In this document: piece after piece, positions 34,645-44,414 of the stretch
Numbering within the stretch: position 1 is the stretch's first letter
How the letters are laid out: each line of letters starts with the position of its first letter
Source: Gonapodya prolifera JEL478
Lineage: Eukaryota > Monoblepharomycota > Monoblepharidomycetes > Monoblepharidales > Gonapodyaceae
Length of the DNA stretch: 64,000 bases
Assembly (NCBI GenBank): GCA_001574975.1
Contig: KQ965764.1
Location: 99,256-163,255, forward strand
Direction: 5' to 3'
Translations under genes and position numbers: made by a program
The notes under the pieces: model-generated
The model's database searches: none
What the model was told of the DNA's origin: nothing
What the model saw: only the letters and a program-made list of their open reading frames with translations

Positions 34645-37327
34645 CTAGTAGTTCGATCCATTCCAAGAGCGTGGGAAGTCATTGCCACTATAAGCTGCTG
34701 TTTGTGATGGAAGATTCGTTGGTGTGGGACTGACACTGGTGTAACCATTTGTTCCTGTCGGAATTCCCTCTTTGCTAAGCTTGTTTTGTATACGCTTTCC
34801 GTATGGTGTCTGTCGCATGATGTCACCAATTAAACTTCGTACACCTCAACACCGCCTGAGTCCAACAAAAACTTACGTGGCGTATTGCGGGTAGTAGGGG
34901 CTTTATACAATCGATGAGCTTAACAAACAAAGACCGTTAGAGCGCTAGTGCACCAGGAGTGAAGTCCACAAATTCCTAGACACCTTCTGTTTCTGAATCG
35001 GATCTGCTGAGTCTAGTGCGGTCTGAACAACATAGTTTGCGTAAGAATCGCGAAGGAGCTTATCGAGACGCTCTTTGTTCAGAAGCTCATCAACAAGGGA
35101 CCGTCGTGTCTCAGGATCAGCTACCCGAATGCACTGGTGGTTGAAAGAGAGTTTGTAAATCATAACAACGTTCTGATAACCGTCAAAGCTGTCGTCACCT
35201 TTTCAACAACATTTGAGCTAAACTTTTGGACGGATAACAAGCAGACATTTCCAATGAATCGCCGGACAAGGGCATCTGTAAAGCGGGTGTCTCCCAGATC
35301 CAAAATATATTGGACAACATAGTTCGCGAATGGATCCTGCACCAACGTCAGAGCATGATACGTGATCTCGGTTACGAGTTGAACCTTTTGGGATTCACTG
35401 GCATGATCCAAACAACGTTGTAACACGCAACATCCATGCCGATGGGTTGCAACGTCGATGCATTGCTTTGTGACTGCGTTAAAAATAAAATTGTTGCTTT
35501 CGGGTGATAGGCGGGTGAGACACTTTTGAATACAGTGATTCCCATTTAGGTCTTTGATAAGGGCGACCGGATTCTGACCCAAGGCAGTTACGAGAGCGCG
35601 TGTCTGACGCAATTAAAAAGTCCATTAATAAAAAATCACCTTTTGATCAAAAAGTAATGCATAAATGATAAGTACCTGCTGCGGAGTCCTGACGTGTTCG
35701 ATAAGTTTCTTCAGTGAGAGGGTGTGAATGTTTAGAACGTAGATCCCACGCAGAGCAACACTCACCTGAACTGCGCGAGTCCCGTGCATGTTAAGACATA
35801 TGTTGATTATTTCAGAGGCTACCGTGTCAATTATTACCATGAGCTGTTCGTCTGAGGCAACCTCAATCATTTTCTGGCACAGATAATTGCCGAATGAATC
35901 TGCAACATCACGACTATTAACAGTAGATAACTCCTTGAGAGAATATTCCGTACTCACCCGTCATGAGCTCTGCTAGATGGGAACACGTCTCCGAGAAAAT
36001 GATATCACGATGATTTTCTGCACCTTCTTCCAACCGCTTTTGCAAATACCGGCATCCATGCTGGTCTTTGCACAGTGAGTATATCTCCCCGACAAGTGTT
36101 TCAAATTTGACGTGCGCGTAGCGAGACTGAACTGATGAAGATGTCAACGCATGAAGAGTAAGTGAAAAGAGAATAAGACTTCCCCACCTTCTTCGGAGAA
36201 TGTCTTTTTCATACGCTGGGGCGCAGTCGCTGAATGATTGGTCCGTGGTTGGGCGATATTTAGGGGTGGTGGGAACATTTTTGGATTTGGGACCCCGATA
36301 GCAAACCCCACCGGTGCGTTGAAGTGCTGCCCTGTTGGGTATGTGTACCCAGGCATCATTTGATTGAATGAAGGCGTCTGCAACATTTGGTAGGGGACCT
36401 GTTGTTGCCCGACGAGATACTGCTGTGTGACTGGGAGCGGCCGCGTGACGTTTGACACTGGGATGGTATGTCCAGCAATGTGCATGTAGCTACATCTTTC
36501 GCCACGTGAGCAGTAACCTTGCTGAAAAAATCTGCACAGCGGCGCGTTCGTGGGGAAGAGGGAATTGGGCATATCAGGTGCTGGTTCTATTGGACCCTCT
36601 TCTGCATAGCTACCCAGTAGAGAGGTTAGACTTTCCACCGGGCGCTGGAGTTGCGAGCAGCACTCACCCTTTGTGTTCACGATAGTTGCCGTACTTGCCA
36701 AACCCACCGAAGGCGCTTGTATAGAGCTCAGAAGGATCACCTGGATTCACCAACGTATCATAAGCTGAGGGTACAGCGAGTGAGCAGATATTTGAGCGAG
36801 CGTCTTCATACCAGCCATTCCACCGGAAGATTGGATGAATGCTGTATGATGGATGTGATCCCCTTGCAACCTTTCCCCCAGGTGGCGCGGTGGTCTGAGC
36901 AAGCCATATGTTGAATCATACGTCTCTGGCGGTACAGCCTAACAGTTGAGAAAAGTGAATTGGAATGTATTCAAAGCACGACGAGGCTCTACCGCACGTG
37001 AGCAATTTGTTCCCGCTGTCGCACAAACTCTGCCTGCTCCAGAAATTGATGGTGGGTACCGACAATACCAGGACCAACGGACAATATCTGGGCATATCGA
37101 CGAGCAAGCGACTCTCCAGGATCCTGGTTGGAGCCTTCCTTGGACAGCGAGAACGTGAGACCGTTTCCACTCTCCAGGCACTTCTCATTAACCAATTTCG
37201 GAGATTCCAAGCTTGGGAGTGGTGGCTCGACGGGGGTGGAGCTCAGAAGCGTGAGCTTATCCATCGACGTCCACAGTTCCGAAAAATCGTCTTTGCCTCC
37301 TTGCAATGTAGATCCTTGTATTTCCAT
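34645..37327 (-). CDS. Pumilio-repeat RNA-binding protein with an N-terminal CCCH zinc finger
   Basis: PUF repeats bind 3' UTR elements and repress or destabilise mRNAs. From ATG 37327 (MEIQGSTLQGGKDDFSELWT) the frame passes through four or five short exons to LCRFFQQGYCSRGERCSYMH, a C-x7-C-x5-C-x3-H finger near 36490-36550. A Gln/Pro/Met linker follows, then about eight PUF repeats from 36110 to 34900: GEIYSLCKDQHGCRYLQKRL, DSFGNYLCQKMIEVAS, NMHGTRAVQ, DLNGNHCIQKCLTRL, HRHGCCVLQRCLDHA, DPFANYVVQYILDL, KFSSNVVEKCI and DSYANYVVQTALD. The last exon is RHT|PYGKRIQNKLSKEGIPTG, with the stop at 34645. Repeats keep the helix-2 base-contact pattern (NYxxQ, HxCxxQ, SNVVE). The 5' end is uncertain: an upstream open frame (37385-37618) could be another exon. 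Confidence 0.85.
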
Positions 37328-37664
37328 TGGGGTGATTTCAAGTGACTGCGGCTGTTGCAGATGCCGTTGGTTCAGTGAAACATGTCAACCAGCGTGTCCG
37401 TTATGCAAGGGAACGCACCACTTCCAGGGTGTCTTGAGACATTGCAAACAGGCACGCAAAAGACCGCACAACGCCGAGTCACGCTCTTCTCGGGCGAGTA
37501 CGGCAAGTGCAGGAAAAATGGATTGATCGGGAGAAGAGCCTCGTCGCTGTCTTTGCGTTGGCCCTTGTCCCTGGCTTCCCACAATTTTACCCGATTTGGG
37601 TTCATCACCTTCCCTCATTGATTGGGGTGCAGCCAAGGTAATATTATCCTTCCTACTATCAAAA
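37328..37664. other. Gap between mL44 stop and the Pumilio gene start
   Basis: These 337 bp contain the promoter, and possibly a first exon, of the reverse-strand Pumilio gene. An open reverse frame from an ATG at 37618 (MREGDEPKSGKIVGSQGQGP...) continues for about 78 codons to a stop near 37385, with no obvious donor joining it to the next exon. It may be a 5' exon, a leader reading frame, or chance. Confidence 0.35.
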
Positions 37665-38945
37665 TTATCGCGCTTCGTTTCCAAAGTGGTGTAGCAAAGC
37701 CTGTTTCGCAGCCTGTATTCCCCCCAAACATAATAAGGAGCAAAATATGACAATTTGATTGGGATGATGCACCCTCACCTTCGTTTCTGCCATTTTAATT
37801 GATGTTCCTTCAACCAAGGGTCAATTCACTCGGACTTCTTCAAGAAGAAGTTGGCTCACTCACCGTATGCTTCACCAAGCTTATCCACACCGGAATAGAC
37901 TCCAACGAGAAAAACTGGGCTATGTGTAGCTCTACCGCTTTCCTTCAGCAGCCTTCACGACATTGCTCCAATATTGAAAACAGATTCAGATCGATTCACG
38001 AGAACATACCGTGACACAGGCGGTTCCCTTCCCTTCGATTTTAAAACAGCCGCAAGTGTTCTCTTAGGTTCACTCAGGTCTAAATGCGAAGATACGTCGA
38101 CAGTTCGAGAAAGGATATGTCCCTTTATAAATGTCTGAGCAGCGACTTCACCCTGAGAACAGTTGATTAAAAATCGCAATCAAGGCATGTGAACACCTTG
38201 AATTACCTTTTCAGAGAATATCGCGCCAATCAAGGCTTGTAAAACCCGGCCAACTACGAAGGATTCACCTCCGCGCGACTCTCGACCACCATCCCCCACG
38301 ATTGAGCGGTCAGACCCCTTCCATCGCATAACGTTAGGGATACCAAGAGTACGGCCAACGCTTGCTAGAGCAGTTGGACCTGTGTAAGCCTCCAAGACGC
38401 TCTCCAGTGACTCTGCGGGAAGGTCCGGATACTTCAAAAATATCTCAGCCAGAACTGTTTGACGCAGTACGCTATCCCCTGAAGACCACGCACAATATCA
38501 TTACCGGGTGGTGCTCTTATAAGTTGGTATAATGCCCACCTAGGAGTCTCAATCGATCCCCACCCCACGCAAGCCGAGCCTTCGGGTTCCCCGTGAAGCT
38601 CTTATGAGTCAATGCTTGATACAATGTCGTCGGATTCATGCCGACGACGTCAATGCGTGCTGCAAATGCCTCAAGTGCTGGTGTCCACTTTCCCAAGTGT
38701 GTCGTGTTCTCCAGGGTATCGTCAAGGGAGGGCGTGGTAAAGAGTGATGAAGAGTTCGAGAATTTTCGGCTTTTTTGAACATCCAGGGCGAAATTTGGTA
38801 GGGAGTTCCGGGTGGGAGAAAAGTGCGGTGGAGTAGAGTGAATTGGATGTATGCTCATCCGCTGGGGGACTGATAGATGCCGGTAGCGGATCGATTGGCA
38901 TTCCAAGGCACATAGTCGTTGAAAATGCCTTGATGACTTCTTCAT
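37665..38945 (-). CDS. MRPL44: Mitochondrial large ribosomal protein mL44 (catalytically dead RNase III fold)
   Basis: ATG 38945 begins a basic, Ser/His-rich presequence (MKKSSRHFQRLCALECQSIR), as expected for mitochondrial import. The RNase III-like domain reads TTLYQALTHKSFTGNPKARL, then DRLRLLG|DSVLRQTVLAEIFL across an intron near 38461-38540. In active RNase III the signature is ERLEFLGDxxL. Here the catalytic Glu position is Arg (DRLRLLGD), in line with a structural role. Later exons give GPTALASVGRTLGIPNVMRW, FVVGRVLQALIGAIFSEK and the dsRNA-binding part, SPVFLVGVYSGVDKLGEAYG|TSIKMAETK|AAKQALLHHFGNEAR. The two last junctions restore the dsRBD motif (K-x-AE-x-x-AAK-x-AL). The stop is at 37665. 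Yeast Mrpl3 is the homologue. Confidence 0.88.
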
Positions 38946-39065
38946 CTTCACAGAATCGTCAAACTTTTACAAGTTGGGTCGCGGTGGATGTGACCACAGC
39001 AGAAGAGCCAATAGAAAAAATTTCTTTGAACTCTTTGTGCCATTGTGGTAACACTGCCATTACAT

Positions 39066-41763
39066 TTACACTGTTGTTACAAGCTGCTCAAGGCTTTTGT
39101 GCCGCGACAGCTCCGTTAATACAGATTCATCAACAGGTAAAACAGATTTCCGCCTGAATCTTTGCGGAGTTCCAGAGGTTTCAACCTGCGTTGCACGTTA
39201 GAATATTGTTTTGATGAGCCTTAAGGAGAAAGAGTACCCACCTCGCCCGAGACAACTTCCTTCTCGAGGACATCTAGACTCTCTCCTCCATCCTCCGCGT
39301 CGCCTTTGCCGTCCTCTAAACCCAGAATCTCGGTATGGTCAGAGACAGGAGCTGCGAACAGTTGATCAGAGCTGGGGCCAGTTGTTCGAACAGGGCATAC
39401 TTACAGGACTGCTTATATCCCATCGTCGAAGGCAGTAAACGTACTGCCATTGTCGTTGGGAGTCCTTTCGCGTTTTGGGCTGCAAGGTGTTCCACCTTCA
39501 TCCACATTTCTTCCCTCTCTTTCAGCTTCTTGCGTTCACTTTGAAACGTAACGTCTTTTCAGTAGTATACGCGGTCAAACCGTCCCGAATTCGACTTGCA
39601 CGTACAATTGACGAGTCAGCTTGTACTTGTTGGTGCATTCGTCAAACAACTTTGGGCTGATCTCCATGAACAGCTTCAAAGCGTTATATACCAGACCGTG
39701 GATTGTTCTTATTCGAATTCATTCGCTCTGTTAGCTTCAGTGTGATGGCAGAGAAAGACCTAATCACATACCGATTCCAATGTGTTTTGGAATTCCGGTA
39801 CAGAGAAGAGAACATGATAGGTAAGATAACAGTCGCATTATCTTGAATCAGGTTGATGATGTAGTCGTTGTTCCAGTAGTATAGTGCCCTTTCAGCAACC
39901 TGGAAGTGGGGGCTGGCGACACATCTGGCAATCTGCTTGAATAACGGATCTTGGATTTTTTGGAACTCCGTGGGCTCAATAACATCCAAGATCTCCTCCA
40001 TTTCGTTGAGAAACATGACTTCCTTGGGGCTGTTCACCTTGGGCCAAAAGCGGAGCAACCCCAAGACAACTTCCTCTGTCAACGACGGATCTTTCTCCAG
40101 AAATTGAACAACACAATAAGCAAGTTGGGGATGATAAAGCGATAACGATCTCGCTTTGTGCAATGGAATGAGCACTCTGGTCAAGAAAACCTTGTGCTCC
40201 TCCTTCAGCGGTAGTGCAAAGCCATTGATAATACTGCGAGAGACAAATTCAGAAAGGTGCTCTACAAAACGCAACACCGATGGCTTCATTACCTCCCGAG
40301 TATCTCCAAAAGCTCGGCAATCCCGTTGTGCTTCTCACTCTCATAAATAAATTGGAAGAAAACGTTGTTGATGGACCTCCTGATGAACGCTCGTAGGTTC
40401 AAGAATTTTCCATAAATGCGATGTAGTGTCGTCTTCAAAAAATCTCGCTCGCGCGGGTCTTCTGAATCAAAGAGGTCAAGAAGCTTGAAAAAGTAGGTTT
40501 AGGATGGAATACGTGAACAATTCTATCGCAAAAGAAAAGCGATGTCAGCTACCTGCAAGATAAAGTGTTGGTCAATAAATTTCTTCGCGACATTGGTGTT
40601 GAAGTCCGGATGCTCAATGAATCGCAGAAAGAACTCGTAGACTATTTGGAGGTGAGGCCAAGCAAGTTCTAGCACTGGCTCATCCTCCTCTGGGTCAAAA
40701 GCATCCCCGCTGGGGTTGACTTGAGGGGGAAGAGGTCGGAAAAGATTGATGGAGAACTGTAAAATGTAGGTCAGTGCGTGTTGCAACTAGTTTGGGTCAT
40801 ATCCGCACCATGCTTATAACCTCCGAGTACACAGGATCAGTGACAATCCCGCGATTGTTTGTGAGAAACTCTACAAGTTCCGTCAGAGTTTGTCGCTTCA
40901 CTTCTTTCCCTTTCAAATCGGCTGCGGCGTCTGTGAAGTCGAAGATAACGTTACATTGCTGTATTTTCTTGATGAAGAGTTCCTGCCTTTCGGCAGGGGT
41001 CACGTCTAAAGAGCAGGAAAGTCAGCGTTGTAGCGTAGAGTAGTAGATTCAATATTACACCTTTAAAGGAAAGGAGCTTTTCCAGCTCCACTTTCTCAGT
41101 GACGTGAAAACGAGAGGATCGTTGCCGTCGGGGGGTTTTGCTGATGGGTATAGCGTCCTTCTTTAGGCGAGAGAATGCGCCAGTCTTCGGAACCTCCTTT
41201 GAATCTGCTGCACGATGGGCTTGTGGTTTGATGTCACGAGGCATTGCCTAAGGGCAAGCGGATATATGTCGTACAGTACAATTCCACACAAAGCCACATA
41301 GAATCTGCACTTACAGCATCTGCTCCACCTTTGAGTGGCGGGGTGGGGAATCCACTCTGTCCGTTTGAGCTGTCACCCTTCATTGAATTGTCTTGGATTC
41401 GAAAGATGTCGTCGGCAAGCAGCCAAAGGGCTCGTCGAATAGCAGTCAAGACACACCAGCAATAGGAGGGCTCCCTTGTGCGGGAGAGGTAGGCGACACG
41501 GGTTTTGAATTCGGCATCGTAGTGGGAATAGGTCCAACAACTTTCGAGGGGTTAGAAGCTGGTGTGGTAAGCTTGGAGGTGGCCTGAATGGTGGATTGCG
41601 TAGTGTTGGAGAGATCAATTTGTTTGTCGTCTTTAGCGCTTGGGTCGCCCGACTTGCTACGGGTGAGCTGAGGGAGCGAAATGATAAGGATGAGCCATGT
41701 GGTGGTTGCTAGCACAGGCGATGAAGAAGTGTGGATGTGCACCTTGTTCTTGAGTCCCTTCAT
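39066..41763 (-). CDS. PP2A regulatory subunit B56 (B'/Rts1/Par1 family)
   Basis: Targets protein phosphatase 2A to substrates. ATG 41763 opens a tiny exon MKGLKNK ending at a GTGCAC donor, as in S. pombe Par1 (MKGIKSK). The next exon continues [20 protein letters not shown], then a Ser/Thr/Pro-rich N-region. The HEAT-like core begins at [20 protein letters not shown]. Landmarks are [20 protein letters not shown] (40690), [80 protein letters not shown] and [15 protein letters not shown]. The C-terminal exon reads [20 protein letters not shown] and ends at 39066. Phases agree at MKGLKNK|LTRSK, IA|DNSMKGD and GGADA|AMPRD. The C-terminal part between 39190 and 39480 is less certain. Confidence 0.93.
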
Positions 41764-41873
41764 CCCCTCAGCGCACGATTCATTTGGTAATGTTTGATCA
41801 AACCTCTTGGTGAGTGATCGTGAGGTCGAATTTTGCCGCTCCCCTTTTTGCCGGCTCCCTTCAATCGCTTCAA
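41764..41873. promoter_or_regulatory. Bidirectional promoter, PP2A B56 / NDUFB9
   Basis: The opposed start codons are 110 bp apart. Both first coding exons are tiny (7 codons and about 6 codons), each followed at once by an intron, so introns may carry further regulatory sequence for both genes. Confidence 0.5.
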
Positions 41874-42417
41874 ATGGACAACAGGCGAGCCGGTGAGACA
41901 CTGAATCGCTCTTTCGCGTGAAAGAAAAGTGTCCGACCTGCGCTAAAATAACTCCTGCCTGCTGTTCTGATGCGTCAGTGTTGAAGCTGTACAGAAGGTT
42001 TCTGAAAACCACGTTCGACTGGTATCCCATCATATCAGAGTACCGAACCAAGACCGCGATTGTTCGGGAGATGTTCGAGGCCAATCGCCATGTTGAGAGC
42101 CCGCAACAGATTGCATCCCTTGTCGCGCGAGGGGAGTCTCTTCTCGCAGAGTCTCAGTTTCACGTTCCGTATTCCAGTACGTATGAACACTATGGTCACG
42201 GTATGTGGGGAAGCCAACCTGTGAACTGATTCATGATTCCTCAAAGACATTTACATGCCGAGTGGGAGCAAGTTCGAGCGAAATGTCCACCCTCCCTTGA
42301 ATGTGAGAAGTGTCTGTGTCTGCCCATCTTTGATATATGTTTGAGTCAACAGTTCTCTCGTAGGTTGTGGCAAATGGATTCGGCAATTATCGAACAAAGG
42401 ATGCTGATGGTCACTAG
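41874..42417 (+). CDS. NDUFB9: NADH:ubiquinone oxidoreductase subunit B9 (LYR-motif protein)
   Basis: Accessory subunit of mitochondrial complex I. ATG 41874 opens MDNRRA, and the donor GTGAGA joins to the acceptor at about 41978 to give MDNRRA|VLKLYRRFLKTTFDWYP. This contains the LYR motif that binds the acyl carrier protein. The next landmarks are IVREMFEANRHVESPQQIAS and VPYSSTYEHYGH. Two more junctions give YGH|DIYMPSGSKFERNVHPPL and N|VVANGFGNYRTKDADGH, with the stop at 42417. The length of about 120 residues fits the fungal subunit. Its presence shows a rotenone-type complex I in this organism. Confidence 0.82.
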
Positions 42418-42559
42418 TGTTGTATACAGTGTAGCGAGTGAAATTTATTTGCATCTTTCTACAATCTTTGTGATGGACCTGGGGGATATTGGACAGGTTG
42501 GTGAGACTGGTGTGGGTAAGGTGTGCTTTGGTGGGCAACCTTCTGGCATTTCTTCCTCC

Positions 42560-44264
42560 ATGGCTGACGATGGTTCCTCCAATGAGACTGTTGGCCCTGA
42601 CAAATGGGTGTACATTGAGATGCCCAGTGGTAACTCCAAGCTCGCGTTCCTGAAAACGGACAGGTGTGGTGCTTTACTGTTCGCTGGTTCTTCCTCGTCG
42701 TCCGCGTCACAATCATCTTAAGCGTGATAAAGCTTGGCAAGTTTGGATCCTTCAGAGCGAGCGATGTGATTGGGAAACCCTACGGCCTCCCCTATGAGAT
42801 TGTTGAAAATGACAGGGCATGTTTCGCTGGCCGAGGATCGCTGTTTGACGACTTTGGTAGGCAAGGAAGCTGCTACAAGTCCCGTTCAAGACTTACACTG
42901 AGTGATGGTTGGAAAAGAGGTCGACGAAGATCCTGATGCGAGCAATAAGGAGATATTTGCAACTCGAGATGCACAGAAGTTGTCTAATGCGGAGATTCAG
43001 CAAATGAAGAATGAAACTTTAGAAGGCAAAATATCGAGCGAGGTACTTTCTGTGCTGGTGCCTCGTGTCAACTTTGCAATACGACCTGATATTTGCAGAC
43101 TTTGATACAAAGAGTTGCGGAGAATAATGCAACGTTTGAGAGAAAGACGCAATTCAGCAAAGCGAAGTATCTGAAACGGAAAGAGCAGAAGTATGTTCAG
43201 CAAACGTATACAGCGGGGATATTCTCACACCACCCAAACCAGGTTTGGCAAAATATTTCGCCTCTTTGACCCCACGCCTTCTCTTCTCTGCCAATACTAC
43301 CTTGATATGAATCCTTCAAAAACGAAAGATCTCCGTCCCGACTCCCTCTCTCAAATGCTTTCGTTCGGGAATGTCAGGAGCGGTGCAAATGTCGCAGTGG
43401 TTGACGAAATTGGTGGACTCCTGATAGGAGCAGTCATGGAACGACTTGGAAGTGCGTTTTGTTTTTCCGACCAAACAAAATATTTCCTTGATGGGAACTC
43501 AGCTTCCATTTCCAGGTCGGGGCACTGTTTGTGCCATATATGACGGCGACACAGAGAGCTACGAGTGTTTACCGTATTTGAACTGGAAGCAGAAAGACCG
43601 TGATCGTCTGCATACACTCCCTTGGAACCGGATTGTACGCGGAGAGGACGAAAGTGGGCTTTCATCCAGTTTGTGTTGCCCAATGACTAAATCGTATCAT
43701 ATGTGGTTTCTAGATCAGTTAACCAATCTAACGGACCCACATGCGAGCAGCCACAAAATTGAGCGTGTGAAGCGCAGAAACGAGAGATATCAGGCTTATC
43801 AGTCCGCGCGCCGCATTCTGGAGGAGGGGGGATTTGACTGCCTCATCACTGCGAGCCAATACAGTCCGAGCAGCATTATTCAGTCACTCAGTCATTTGAT
43901 CAGAGGAAGCGGAAACTTGGTCGTCTACAGTGGATACAAGGAGGTGAGTTGTCACCTGCCAAGAACAAATTGACCTTCCCTGACTCACTTTTGGTTTCAT
44001 CAGCCGCTACCACCCGCATATTCGGACCTTCGCTCTGATACGAACTTTGTGAACGTGCAACTGACGGAAACGTTCACTCGCGAATACCAAGCAAAGCCTG
44101 GTCGATTTCACCCTCTGATGAACACGAATGGTAACAGTGGATGGCTTCTCACAGCCATTCGTGTTGTTTCGAAACCACGCCCCATGAACGGGAGTTCGAG
44201 TAACGTCGTTGAAGGAGCGGACCACGAACAAACGCACCGAAAACGCCAGCGTACAGATTCGTGA
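42560..44264 (+). CDS. TRM6: tRNA m1A58 methyltransferase non-catalytic subunit TRM6/GCD10
   Basis: Partner of catalytic TRM61 in methylating A58 of tRNAs, including initiator tRNA. ATG 42560 begins MADDGSSNETVGPDKWVYIE; an in-frame ATG at 42473 is possible. Exons read PSGNSKLAFLKTD, then (intron near 42664-42730) KLGKFGSFRASDVIGKPYGL and PYEIVENDRA. After KEIFATRDAQKLSNAEIQQM an intron follows, then TLIQRVAENNATFERKTQFS and KYLKRKEQKYVQQTYTAGIF. The methyltransferase-like fold includes FGNVRSGANVAVVDEIGGLL and GRGTVCAIYDGD. The ending is EEGGFDCLITASQYSP, VYSGYKE|PLPPAYSDLR and GWLLTAIRVVSKPRP. The KYLKRKEQKY block is diagnostic for TRM6. It ends 150 bp from the convergent NOT1 stop. Confidence 0.92.
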
Positions 44265-44414
44265 AAAGTGGATATATGTAATATACATTGTTACATTCGT
44301 TGCAAAATGAAGCTGGGTATCACGATAGAACCAATCGCTGTGTTTACACAATACGGCTGATTGACTCGAACAATCCTGGAACAGGAAGAAACAATGAATA
44401 ATGGCACTTTCGCG

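Noticed and set aside
37735-37795. MAETK read as the start of the Pumilio gene
   Set aside because: The same bases complete the mL44 dsRNA-binding motif (TSIKMAETK|AAKQALLHHF) with correct splice phases, so they belong to mL44.
41446-42084. Long reverse frame of 212 codons spanning the B56/NDUFB9 junction as one gene
   Set aside because: Its upstream half is antisense to NDUFB9 exons. Only the part from MKGLKNK (41763) downwards fits B56.
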